From Ruminococcus flavefaciens (GTDB taxonomy: Bacteria > Bacillota > Clostridia > Oscillospirales > Ruminococcaceae), in contig CACYSQ010000010.1 of the NCBI GenBank assembly GCA_902777125.1, forward strand, positions 55,728 to 119,727: DNA of 64,000 nucleotides, read 5' to 3'. Position numbers and translations under genes: made by a program. Positions within the stretch are counted from its first letter, which is position 1; every line of letters starts with the position of its first letter. Under the pieces are notes generated by a model. That model made no database searches. It saw nothing but the letters and a program-made list of their open reading frames with translations, and was not told where the DNA came from. Positions 34,719 through 42,703 of this stretch are shown piece by piece.

Positions 34719-35666
34719 ATGCCGATCAAAATTTCATCCGAGCTTCCGGCATTCAAAACGCTTGGAGAAGAAAACATATTCGTAATGGCGACCGAAAGGG
34801 CGGAGCATCAGGATATACGTCCGCTGAAGGTCATCATACTCAACATAATGCCCAAGAAGATAGAGACCGAATGTCAGCTTCTGAGGCTCCTCAGCAACAC
34901 CCCGTTACAGGTCGATATCGACCTTCTGCAAATGGCGTCCCACGTTTCGAGGAACACTTCCCACCACCACCTCGAAGCCTTCTACAAGACTTTCGACGAG
35001 GTCAGGGACAAGCGTTACGACGGCATGATAATTACCGGTGCTCCCGTCGAGCTGCTCGAATACGAGCAGGTGGACTACTGGGACGAGATAACCGGTATTA
35101 TGGAATGGTCAAAGACACACGTTTTTTCCACGCTGTATATATGCTGGGCTGCTCAGGCAGGACTCTACTACCACTTCGGTGTGCCGAAATATCCGCTTGA
35201 ACAGAAGATGTTCGGCATATTCCCGCACAGGGCAGAGGTCAGCAACTGTCAGCTCCTCCGCGGCTTTGACGATATATTCTACGTTCCGCATTCGAGGAAC
35301 ACTGAGGTCCGCCGCGAGGACATCGAACGTGTCCCGCAGCTTGAGATACTCACCTCATCGGATATGTCCGGAGTTCACATTGTCGCCAACAAGAACGGCA
35401 GACAGTATTTCATCACGGGGCATTCCGAATACGACCGCGAGACTATCGCGAACGAGTACCGCCGTGACCTCGACAAGGGCATCGACATTCAGATGCCGTA
35501 CAACTATTTCCCGGGCGACGATCCGGACAATGTTCCGGTATTTTCGTGGAGAAGCACGGCAAATCTGCTGTTCACCAACTGGCTGAACTACTGCGTTTAC
35601 CAGAAGACACCCTATAATCTGGACGAGCTTGAGGTCCGCAACTGGAACTGGGAAACTACACTATAA
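34719..35666 (+). CDS. metA: Homoserine O-acyltransferase MetA (probably acetyl-CoA specific)
   Basis: First committed step of methionine synthesis. The 315 residues cover the full MetA fold with [14 protein letters not shown], nucleophile Cys142 in YICWAAQAG, and GHSEYD supplying the His and Glu. Position 111 is Glu (GAPVE), the residue associated with acetyl-CoA use; the succinyl-CoA enzymes have Gly there. So the product is probably O-acetylhomoserine. No SAM riboswitch or T-box is visible before it; it sits in the gene run from 29 kb. Confidence 0.95.
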   Translation: MPIKISSELPAFKTLGEENIFVMATERAEHQDIRPLKVIILNIMPKKIETECQLLRLLSNTPLQVDIDLLQMASHVSRNTSHHHLEAFYKTFDEVRDKRYDGMIITGAPVELLEYEQVDYWDEITGIMEWSKTHVFSTLYICWAAQAGLYYHFGVPKYPLEQKMFGIFPHRAEVSNCQLLRGFDDIFYVPHSRNTEVRREDIERVPQLEILTSSDMSGVHIVANKNGRQYFITGHSEYDRETIANEYRRDLDKGIDIQMPYNYFPGDDPDNVPVFSWRSTANLLFTNWLNYCVYQKTPYNLDELEVRNWNWETTL

Positions 35667-35678
35667 AGGAGAGATACT

Positions 35679-35960
35679 ATGGAAGGTATGGGAAGCATCA
35701 AGGAGATCATTATCATGGTACTTATCATATCCGCTATGATCGCTATTGCTGCTATTGTAACAAGGATCGGCGTGATAAAGCGCATTGACGGTGTCATAGA
35801 GGCAAAGAGGACCGGAAAGGCTCCCGAAACAGAAAACAAGGCGTTCGAGAGCTTCATCATAGCTGCACTTGTTGTCGGAGGCGGAGTAATGATGCTGATG
35901 ATACTGAAACAGTTTGGCGTTATCGACATCAACTTCTTCCCCTACATGAAAAAGCAGTAA
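35679..35960 (+). CDS. Small membrane protein
   Basis: 93 residues with two hydrophobic helices (about 7-29 and 57-77) joined by a charged loop. AAAGGAG precedes the ATG, 12 bases after metA. Family not recognised. Confidence 0.7.
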   Translation: MEGMGSIKEIIIMVLIISAMIAIAAIVTRIGVIKRIDGVIEAKRTGKAPETENKAFESFIIAALVVGGGVMMLMILKQFGVIDINFFPYMKKQ

Positions 35961-35962
35961 AT

Positions 35963-36409
35963 ATGAAAAAACGAAGGGACAAGGACTGCATTGACGAAAT
36001 GTCCTATGAAACGGTGGACGAAACATCGGAAGGACAGTCTGGCACAGACCGGGAAGAAAAAAAGAAGCCGAATTACGGTATTCTTTCACTGCTGATGCTG
36101 ATATCAGCAATAGCTATACCGTTTATTTTCGGCGCTGAAAACGAAAACGCATCGCTTATCAGCTTTTTTCTTATCATAGGCAGTATAGTATCGGCAAGGC
36201 AGACGCTGAAAAATAGGAGAAAAGGTCAAAAAGCAGCAAGGATAACAATTCTTATCGTTGCGGTCCCGTTGATCATTTTAACGATCGTCATAATAGTAAT
36301 TATGATACAGATGTTCATCTGGATGTGGAATCATCCGGACTATGAATTCGAGCCGCACGATGAAGCTTTGTTTTTCAGCTTTGCGCGGCAGCTTAAAAGT
36401 ATTCTATAG
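35963..36409 (+). CDS. Membrane protein with DETS-motif N-terminus
   Basis: 148 residues. A hydrophilic start (IDEMSYETVDETSEG) is followed by hydrophobic helices at about 40-58, 64-82 and 92-122. The start lies two bases after the previous stop. The N-terminal acidic motif recalls those of the proteins at 22360 and 36450. Function unknown. Confidence 0.7.
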   Translation: MKKRRDKDCIDEMSYETVDETSEGQSGTDREEKKKPNYGILSLLMLISAIAIPFIFGAENENASLISFFLIIGSIVSARQTLKNRRKGQKAARITILIVAVPLIILTIVIIVIMIQMFIWMWNHPDYEFEPHDEALFFSFARQLKSIL

Positions 36410-36449
36410 CCGGTGCTTTTTAGCACGGCTGTGATAAAGGGGCGTAATA

Positions 36450-37247
36450 ATGGATAGAGATATTATTGATGAGACCTCTGAGCTCATCACAGATGACACT
36501 AAAGACAACGGACACAACGGCGGAGACAAGCCGAGCTACTGTCCTCACTGCGGAGCTCCCAAGGCGCTGACCGAGAGATACTGTCCACAGTGTGGAAAGG
36601 ACAGGAGCGGCGAATATGCTCCCTACCTCGCAAAGGCTTATGCGGAGATAAAGAAAGCTGATCCGGTCGTTACCGAGGCTCAGGAGGCTGAAAGACAGCG
36701 GATAAGAGGCAGAGCCTTTGCGATAGCCGCACTCGTTATAAGCCTTTTCAACCTGCTGATGTGTGCGACACTCCTCACACCGATTACTCTTCCGCTCGTC
36801 ATAATTTTCGTCTGCAAATCGGTCAACCGCAAAGGCGGCAAGACCGGCATGGCTGTTGCGGCAGTGATAATATCTGTCATTTCCGCGATAATCTTTGGTA
36901 TCTTCATTGCGATCTTTGTGAAGATATATCCCGATCTGAAGTATATCTCAAACCACGGCGAGGAGCTCGTAAGGGAGTACGATATCAACGGCACTATCCC
37001 CGAGCGCTTTGACAAGTACAGAGCTTCAAAATATGACGAATTCTGGGATACTATGGGATATGACGACTTTGATGAGTTCTACGAAAAGGTTATCATCGAG
37101 AGCTACCGAAAGTCCGTTCTGAAGGGAAAGAAGTATGACGAGGACGATTCCCATGAGAAACCGACCGCGCCTTCGTCCGATACCGAAACAACGACCCAAC
37201 CCATAACATCAAAAATCTTCGAGGAAGACCTTGTTAATGTTGCGTGA
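36450..37247 (+). CDS. Zinc-ribbon DUF4190-like membrane protein with DETS motif
   Basis: 265 residues. N-terminal IIDETSELITDDTKDN, then a zinc ribbon (CPHCG ... CPQCG), two paired membrane helices (about 88-122 and 130-160) of the DUF4190 type, and an acidic cytosolic or external tail with repeated Tyr-Asp/Phe-Asp. Proteins of this layout are common and uncharacterised. Last gene of the run; terminator follows. Confidence 0.75.
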   Translation: MDRDIIDETSELITDDTKDNGHNGGDKPSYCPHCGAPKALTERYCPQCGKDRSGEYAPYLAKAYAEIKKADPVVTEAQEAERQRIRGRAFAIAALVISLFNLLMCATLLTPITLPLVIIFVCKSVNRKGGKTGMAVAAVIISVISAIIFGIFIAIFVKIYPDLKYISNHGEELVREYDINGTIPERFDKYRASKYDEFWDTMGYDDFDEFYEKVIIESYRKSVLKGKKYDEDDSHEKPTAPSSDTETTTQPITSKIFEEDLVNVA

Positions 37248-37361
37248 CATAAAGTCCCTGTTTTAACGGTGGTGTTCATATAGCAGAATTTATCAGAATT
37301 ATTGAGACAAGCCCTTTTGATGAAAGTGCTTTTCAGACTCTATTCTGAGCCTTGTTTTAGA

Positions 37362-37447
37362 TTTTTCCACAATGGTATAAAAATGTCCGGAAGCATTGCT
37401 GCTTCCGGATTATTTTTTTGCGTGAACCTTATACCATTGTGGAAAAA
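37362..37447 (+). terminator. Terminator nested inside a 19-bp inverted repeat
   Basis: A strong terminator hairpin TCCGGAAGCA / TGCTTCCGGA (37386-37409) with a T run lies exactly between perfect 19-bp arms TTTTTCCACAATGGTATAA (37362-37380) and its complement (37429-37447). The 37248-37560 gap otherwise holds only the repeat at 37484-37527. Confidence 0.8.
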
Positions 37448-37483
37448 ACCATAATAAAGTCTTTGGAAAGGGGTTCGGGGTGA

Positions 37484-37527
37484 CTCCCCGCAGTGCGGGG
37501 AGATGTCAGCGAAGCTGACAGAGGGGA
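37484..37527. repeat. Double-hairpin GC-rich intergenic repeat
   Basis: Two consecutive palindromes, CTCCCCGCAGTGCGGGGAG and TGTCAGCGAAGCTGACA, then GAGGGG. From memory this pair is a common dispersed repeat in gut Firmicutes. Confidence 0.6.
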
Positions 37528-37560
37528 CCGCCGCCGTGAATCACGATCAAAGCGGGGATT

Positions 37561-38439
37561 TTATTCTCCTGTAAGCTTTGACATGAATTCCTCCGTTGAA
37601 TACAGACCGCTGCGGTTATAGCGGCAGATGCCGTAGAGGCAGTCCGGGTCACGGGTTATGATGTTGGGCTTTTCGTAGCAGGTGAGGGTCATTTTTATGC
37701 CGCAGCTTTTCAGCACGGATATGCTCGGACGGCTGATACCGCCGAACGGATAGGCGAAGACCTCCGGATAGGCTCCGATATGGCTATATACCTCATTTTG
37801 CAGCATATCAATATCAGCACGGAGTACATTGCGGTAATCCTCCTCGTTCTCGCCCGAGATCATCGTACACCCGCGGCGTCTGCCCTTGAGCGAGTGCATA
37901 TCGTATGTATGGCTGGCGATCTCGACCCTTCCGGAATTGTAAAGCTCCTCCACATCGTTCCAAGTGAGGTAGGAGTATGCCGGAACGTGAGGGTCAGCCG
38001 GTGCGAGCTCATCGGTGTACTTACCGACGACTGCCATGACCGCGCACATATCGTACTTTTCGAGCAGCGGAAGATAATCCGAAAGGCAGTTGTAGAAGCC
38101 GTCGTCAAGGGTTATCAGCACCGGTTTATCCGGGAGCTCACCGTGTCCCTCAGTATAAGCGATTACCTCGGCGGCGCTGACAGCGGTATAGCCGTGGTCT
38201 CTTAGCCATATGAGGTCGGATTCCGCCTGTGCTGGGGTGACTATGTATTCGCCGGGACTTCCGCTGTAGATGCTGTGGTACATAATGACCGGGAGTGAAA
38301 CGCCTGCCCCGCTGTTATTGTCTGCCGAAGAAAAGAACATCAGCCTTCCTATCGCGAAGAAAACTCCGCAGACCGCGAAAATGAGGATATCAGCTATGAT
38401 CGTTATACCGAGCCTTTTCAGACCGCGTTCCTGATACAT
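37561..38439 (-). CDS. Polysaccharide deacetylase (NodB domain)
   Basis: Membrane-anchored CE4 esterase that probably deacetylates peptidoglycan or another envelope polysaccharide. The 292 residues have an N-terminal helix (about 12-35) and a NodB domain with metal/catalytic motifs LITLDDG (Asp112, Asp113) and SHTYDMH (His177, His182), plus AYPFGG. AGGAGTGAC precedes the ATG. Divergent from the permuted NlpC/P60-like gene. Confidence 0.9.
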   Translation of the reverse strand: MYQERGLKRLGITIIADILIFAVCGVFFAIGRLMFFSSADNNSGAGVSLPVIMYHSIYSGSPGEYIVTPAQAESDLIWLRDHGYTAVSAAEVIAYTEGHGELPDKPVLITLDDGFYNCLSDYLPLLEKYDMCAVMAVVGKYTDELAPADPHVPAYSYLTWNDVEELYNSGRVEIASHTYDMHSLKGRRRGCTMISGENEEDYRNVLRADIDMLQNEVYSHIGAYPEVFAYPFGGISRPSISVLKSCGIKMTLTCYEKPNIITRDPDCLYGICRYNRSGLYSTEEFMSKLTGE

Positions 38440-38485
38440 TGTCCGTCACTCCTTAAAAAAATATAAGAAAAATTTCAGAAAACTA

Positions 38486-38514
38486 TTGAATTTCATGGTC
38501 ATTTGTGTTATAAT
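38486..38514 (+). promoter_or_regulatory. SigA-type promoter of the NlpC/P60-like gene
   Basis: TTGAAT, 17-nt spacer, TATAAT, 32 bases before the proposed CTG start. Confidence 0.75.
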
Positions 38515-38546
38515 AACTTGATAAGTTTTGAAAGGAGGAAGCTGCT

Positions 38547-39101
38547 CTGACTGACTATATCTATATAGTAATGGCTCAGACGGGTACTGGACCTGCAAGA
38601 TTTTTCAGATTTATAACAAAAAAGCCATTCAATCATGTTTCTCTCTCGGGCGATGTAACACTTTCCGAGATGTACAGCTTCTGCCGCACCTACAGGCGCT
38701 TCCCTCTGCCTGCGACCTTCAACAGGGAGACCGTGGGGAAGGGTACGCTCGGCAATTTCAGCGATATACCGTGCGAGATATACCGCATTCCTGTAACTCC
38801 CGAGCAGAAGGAGAACTATTACCGCATAATCCGCCATTTCTCGGATAACAGAAATGTTTACTCATACAATATCCTCGGACTGCTGACCGTTTACCTCGAT
38901 ATCGAGTGGACGAGAAAGAGAAATTTCCTCTGCTCACAGTTCGTTGCATACACTATGGACAAGGTCGGCATTCACCTTGATAAGCCATATTGTCTCTATA
39001 AGCCGGACGATTTCCGCAGCTTTCCCGGTGCTACCCTGATCTATTCGGGCGAGCTCAACAGCTTCTACAGCAACGTCAGGTCAAAAGCAAGCGCAAAGTG
39101 A
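38547..39101 (+). CDS. Permuted NlpC/P60-like (YiiX/YebB-type) cysteine hydrolase
   Basis: Candidate thiol amidase of unknown substrate. About 184 residues. The catalytic His comes first (NHVSLSGD, His30) and the Cys later (FLCSQFVAY, Cys129), the order of circularly permuted NlpC/P60 folds. I place the start at CTG 38547: AGGAGG lies eight bases upstream, and the added residues DYIYIVMAQTG complete the first beta strand, whereas the ATG at 38571 is 33 bases from any ribosome site. Overlaps the convergent gene at 39081-39386 by 21 bases. Confidence 0.75.
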   Translation: MTDYIYIVMAQTGTGPARFFRFITKKPFNHVSLSGDVTLSEMYSFCRTYRRFPLPATFNRETVGKGTLGNFSDIPCEIYRIPVTPEQKENYYRIIRHFSDNRNVYSYNILGLLTVYLDIEWTRKRNFLCSQFVAYTMDKVGIHLDKPYCLYKPDDFRSFPGATLIYSGELNSFYSNVRSKASAK

Positions 39102-39386
39102 TATGATGTATGCGGCTGCCCTGAATTCATCGGGCGATAGGATATAAGCCGCACAGTAGAGCTTGCTTTCCGGTTCGAGCGGGGAGAGGTCGATATCTGC
39201 CTCCTGCCCTATGACGCTTACCGATGCACTCCCGGAATTGAGCGTGACGCTTGCCGGGGCGAGCCTTTCACCGGTCATTCGCCTGTGAAAGCTTGAATAT
39301 GAATAAATAAACAGCCACAGACCCGCTGACAGGATAAGGTAGATCATAACTGCTCCTGCGGCGGTCTTTTTTATACTTTTTCGCAT
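39081..39386 (-). CDS. Small membrane-anchored protein downstream of spoIIP
   Basis: 101 residues: N-terminal helix (about 10-30) then a beta-rich part with SVTLNSGSASVSVIG and a C-terminal helix. AAGGAG before the ATG, which starts two bases after the spoIIP stop, so it should be co-expressed with spoIIP. Its 3' end overlaps the convergent gene. Not recognised. Confidence 0.65.
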   Translation of the reverse strand: MRKSIKKTAAGAVMIYLILSAGLWLFIYSYSSFHRRMTGERLAPASVTLNSGSASVSVIGQEADIDLSPLEPESKLYCAAYILSPDEFRAAAYIISLCACF

Positions 39387-39388
39387 TG

Positions 39389-40537
39389 CTACTCCTTGGT
39401 TTTTAGCGAATTCAGGAGCTTTCCGAGTGAGCGTCCGAAGAGCTGTCCCGAATACTGCACCTGTTCGAGGGTGCTGCCGTGAGTTCCGACCTCGATGAGG
39501 AGACTTCCCGTTGTGAGATCCTGATTGTATTTCCTGTAGTCGAATAGTATCGGGCGCGTAAAGCCCGGAGTATCGCTCTCGAGCTGCTGCTGGAGAGCAC
39601 AGGCGAAGTGGAAGTTCTTCAGGTAGTCGGGCATTCCGAGAGTACCGTCATCGCAGCCGGAGATTATCATTATCTGTGCAGCCTCTTTGCCGTTGACCTC
39701 GATGTAGGGCTGATAGAGAACGCCCTCGCCGGATATCGCATCGCGGTGGATATCGAGCGCGACCTTGATAGACGGGTATTTTTCGAGTATTGGAAGTATC
39801 GTCGCACGGCTTCTGTCGTATGCGCCGTTGTAGGACGGATAATCGTGTATATCTCGGACATGGATAACACCGATGCCCTGCGCCTCGAGCTCAGCCTGTA
39901 TAGCATCGCCGACCATGACGACGTTCTTGGTCTCATCGGTCGTGCGGTAGTTGAAAGAGGTATCGTATTCGCTGCGGACGTAAGGCTCAAAGCTCTCGCA
40001 GGTGTGGGTGTGGTAGATGAGGACCTGCGGCTCGTTTGTACTGCTCAGCGTGAAATTCGGGAGGTAGGAGCTTTCCGTGATTAGGTCGGAATTGGGAATA
40101 TCGGTCTTGTTGTTGACCTGACCGCCCTTTCTGAGATTGAAAAAGCAGTTTCCCGAATAGGGAGCATAGGTCGTCCGGACTACGCTGCCGCCGCCTCCCC
40201 ATGTGGTCGGATAAGGCTTATCACCGGGATCTGCGGAGGTCATAGCAAGCGGAGAGACAAGTCTTGTCCCGGGTAAATAGGAGTCCGATTCATCGGAGAT
40301 CCCGTAGCCCTCCGAGAGGATAGCGTCCGCCGGAAGATCGCTTCCGGAGACCTTTCTGTACTCTGCTGAGGGCACTCCCGAGACCGACAGTGAAGGTGAC
40401 TTTTCCGCTGTGAGGACGGGCTTACCCTTGCAGAGCGAGCGTATACCGCTTGCGGAGGCTGCAATGACAGAGGGCGTAAGCAGCAGCGCAAGGGCTTTCA
40501 CGAAAAATCGGGTTCTGTGTTTTCTACGGCATTTCAT
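39389..40537 (-). CDS. spoIIP: Stage II sporulation protein P
   Basis: Peptidoglycan amidase/endopeptidase of the DMP engulfment machine. The 382 residues have a signal/anchor (about 10-30), a low-complexity stretch and the SpoIIP domain with LIYHTHTCESF (His176, His178, Glu181), VALDIHRDA (His264) and LLIEVGTHGSTLEQ, all family hallmarks. In Bacillus it works with SpoIID and SpoIIM. GAGGTG precedes the ATG. A SigE-like promoter candidate lies upstream. Confidence 0.95.
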   Translation of the reverse strand: MKCRRKHRTRFFVKALALLLTPSVIAASASGIRSLCKGKPVLTAEKSPSLSVSGVPSAEYRKVSGSDLPADAILSEGYGISDESDSYLPGTRLVSPLAMTSADPGDKPYPTTWGGGGSVVRTTYAPYSGNCFFNLRKGGQVNNKTDIPNSDLITESSYLPNFTLSSTNEPQVLIYHTHTCESFEPYVRSEYDTSFNYRTTDETKNVVMVGDAIQAELEAQGIGVIHVRDIHDYPSYNGAYDRSRATILPILEKYPSIKVALDIHRDAISGEGVLYQPYIEVNGKEAAQIMIISGCDDGTLGMPDYLKNFHFACALQQQLESDTPGFTRPILFDYRKYNQDLTTGSLLIEVGTHGSTLEQVQYSGQLFGRSLGKLLNSLKTKE

Positions 40538-40549
40538 TTTCTCACCTCA

Positions 40550-40578
40550 TTAGTATAACCTTTCATTGGATTATATTC
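40550..40578 (-). promoter_or_regulatory. Possible SigE-type promoter of spoIIP
   Basis: Minus strand GAATATA, 14-nt spacer, TATACTAA, ending 13 bases before the spoIIP ATG. It resembles the SigE pattern; a SigA -35 at the right distance is absent. Confidence 0.4.
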
Positions 40579-40603
40579 ACGAATGGCGAAAAAAATACCT
40601 GAT

Positions 40604-40632
40604 AAAAAAGAGCACCATACGGTGCTCTTTTT
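40604..40632. terminator. Bidirectional-looking terminator of the symporter gene
   Basis: AAAAAAGAGCACC / GGTGCTCTTTTT hairpin nine bases after the symporter stop on the minus strand. Confidence 0.85.
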
Positions 40633-40640
40633 GCATTAAC

Positions 40641-42251
40641 TTATTTTGCAGGCTTGGGTTCGGCTTTTTCGAGGCTGCTGAAGGCATTGTCAACGACTTT
40701 CTGATCGGGAGCCTTAGTGAAGCTGCTCACGATAGGAACTATCGCGATAGAGAGGAGCATAGCGAATGCGCCTGCGTTGATAGGCGAGAGGATATTGAGC
40801 TTCCAGCCCATTTCCTTTACAGAGTCAACAAGACCGTCGAAAGCGCTGATATTGAGGCTGAACAGTACCATGTGGGTGAGGCTTATACCGACGCCCGTGA
40901 TGAAGCTTGCCCAGCAGGCAGCACGGGAGGTGTTCTTCTTGAAAAGTCCCCAGAGGTACGGTCCGAGGAAAGCGCCTGAGAGAGCGCCCCATGAATAGGA
41001 CATCAGGGTCGAGATCGAAGCGTTCTTGTGGCTTGCGATGAGGACTGAGATTATGAGGAATACGCCGATGAATATACGCATAACGATCATCTGCTTCTTG
41101 TCGGTGAAGTTCTTGACATGAGGCTTGATAAGGTCGTTTGTGAGGGTCGAGCTGGAGGTGAGCACCAGTGAGGAAAGTGTTGAGAGCGAAGCCGAGAGAA
41201 CCAGTACGACGATGAGGCCGATGAGGATATTCGGGATAGCCTTATCGAGGAGTGCGGGAACCATTGTATCGTAGATGAGCTTGTTGTTCGAGCCTTTTTC
41301 GATGAAAGCTCTGCCGGTTCCGTCAGCCGGATCAGCGGTGCAGTAAAGTCTTACGAATCCGCCCATGAAGTAGGAACCTCCGGCAACGACGAGGGCGAAG
41401 AGGGTGGAGATAGCGGCACCCTTCCTGATAGCATTCTCGTCCTTGATAGCGTAGAACTTCTGCACCATCTGAGGAAGTCCCCATGTACCGAGGGAGGTGA
41501 GTATAACTACTCCGAGGAGGTTTATCGGGTCGGGACCGAATACTGAGCCGAGCTTGAGGTCCTTGCCGTTCTCGTCAGTGATGTTGTTGAGGGCATCAAC
41601 AGCGGCGGTCAGACCGTTCTTTTCCTGAACGGTTAGAGCAACGACGGTTCCGATACCGATGAGCATAATGATGCCCTGGAAGAAGTCGTTGAGAGCGGTA
41701 GCCTTATAGCCGCCGAGGGTAACGTAAACCGCGGAGAGCACTGCCATAGCGATGATTATGATAAGTGCACCGTGCTTTCCGAGGTCAAATACCATGCCGA
41801 AAAGACGGGAAAGGCCGTTATAAACAGATGCGGTATAGGGAATGAGGAAGATGAAAACGATCGCAGCGGAAGCGGTTTTCAGCGCTTTTGAGTCAAATCT
41901 GTGCTCAAAGAATTCCGGCATCGTTTTAGCGCCGAGGTGGTTTGACATAAGACGGGTCCTGCGTCCTATGAGGAAGAAGGGGATAAGGCTTCCGACGATA
42001 GCATTGCCGATGCCGACCCACGTAGCGGAGATGCCGTACATCCAGCCAAACTGACCGGCATAGCCGATGAAGACGACGGCTGAGAAATAGGTAGTGCCGT
42101 AAGAGAAAGCGGTCAGCCACGAACCGATGTTGCGTCCGCCGAGAATGAAGTCCTCGGATGATTTAGTGCGCCTTGATGTGTAAATGCCTATCCCGACCAT
42201 AGTGGCTATGTAAATGGCGAGGATAAGGAAGGTTGCAGTCTGCCTGCCCAT
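40641..42251 (-). CDS. Sodium/solute symporter (SSS family)
   Basis: 536-residue membrane transporter with 13 or so hydrophobic helices. SSS marks include the N-terminal TRRTKSSEDFILGGRN-type motif, FSYGTTYFSAVVFIGYAG, LGGYKATALNDFFQG and SLSTLSSLVLTSSSTLTNDL, as in PutP and relatives. The substrate cannot be read from sequence; amino acids or organic acids are both possible. AGGAGCG precedes the ATG. Confidence 0.9.
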   Translation of the reverse strand: MGRQTATFLILAIYIATMVGIGIYTSRRTKSSEDFILGGRNIGSWLTAFSYGTTYFSAVVFIGYAGQFGWMYGISATWVGIGNAIVGSLIPFFLIGRRTRLMSNHLGAKTMPEFFEHRFDSKALKTASAAIVFIFLIPYTASVYNGLSRLFGMVFDLGKHGALIIIIAMAVLSAVYVTLGGYKATALNDFFQGIIMLIGIGTVVALTVQEKNGLTAAVDALNNITDENGKDLKLGSVFGPDPINLLGVVILTSLGTWGLPQMVQKFYAIKDENAIRKGAAISTLFALVVAGGSYFMGGFVRLYCTADPADGTGRAFIEKGSNNKLIYDTMVPALLDKAIPNILIGLIVVLVLSASLSTLSSLVLTSSSTLTNDLIKPHVKNFTDKKQMIVMRIFIGVFLIISVLIASHKNASISTLMSYSWGALSGAFLGPYLWGLFKKNTSRAACWASFITGVGISLTHMVLFSLNISAFDGLVDSVKEMGWKLNILSPINAGAFAMLLSIAIVPIVSSFTKAPDQKVVDNAFSSLEKAEPKPAK

Positions 42252-42317
42252 TTTATCGCTCCTTACCAGCTTACAGTGATGAACCTGTAAAGCTTTAAAT
42301 TATTAAAGTACCCTTGT

Positions 42318-42346
42318 ATTATACTACAATCAGAGGCGAATGTCAA
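42318..42346 (-). promoter_or_regulatory. Consensus SigA promoter of the symporter
   Basis: Minus strand TTGACA, 17-nt spacer, TATAAT. Confidence 0.85.
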
Positions 42347-42368
42347 GAGGCTTTCCGAAATCGGGGAG

Positions 42369-42632
42369 CAGAAAGTAGAAAGTAGTTCTTAGTTCAGAGT
42401 GCATAGTGCTTAGTATGGGACGCACAGTGTGCGCCTGTGAATAATGAATAAGCCGCAAAAGCCCAATTTGTAGGGGCACCGTCCCAGCGCATGAGAGGTA
42501 TCGTACAGATAACAAGGAACATGGTACAGGGGACGCACAATGTGCTCACGGGGTCAACGGACAAGCTGCCGGGAATAAATACAAACGGCGCGGGCGAACG
42601 ATGTTCGCCCCTACACTACTTTCTGCTTTCTG
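42369..42632. mobile_element. 264-bp MITE-like element
   Basis: Terminal inverted repeats of 18 bp match at 17 positions: CAGAAAGTAGAAAGTAGT on the left and ACTACTTTCTGCTTTCTG on the right. No transposase. The interior contains GTAGGGG-family palindromes (GGGACGCACAGTGTGCGCC; GGGCGAACGATGTTCGCCCC). The left 50 bases recur at 51950-52000, where TTCTTAGTT-x-AGAGTGCATA and GTGCTTAGTA are shared. This element and the flanking promoter and terminator account for the 42252-42703 gap. Confidence 0.75.
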
Positions 42633-42652
42633 ATCACTTATATCTTAGCTCT

Positions 42653-42687
42653 CAAAAAAAATTCCCCCGGACCTGAGCCCGGGGGAA
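42653..42687 (-). terminator. Terminator of the cohesin-like/dockerin gene
   Basis: Minus strand TTCCCCCGG / CCGGGGGAA stem followed by eight T residues. Confidence 0.85.
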
Positions 42688-42703
42688 CTGAACTGTTATG
42701 GAT

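Noticed and set aside
42369-42632. CRISPR array
   Set aside because: The repeats are palindromes of different cores at irregular spacing with no constant spacers and no cas genes.
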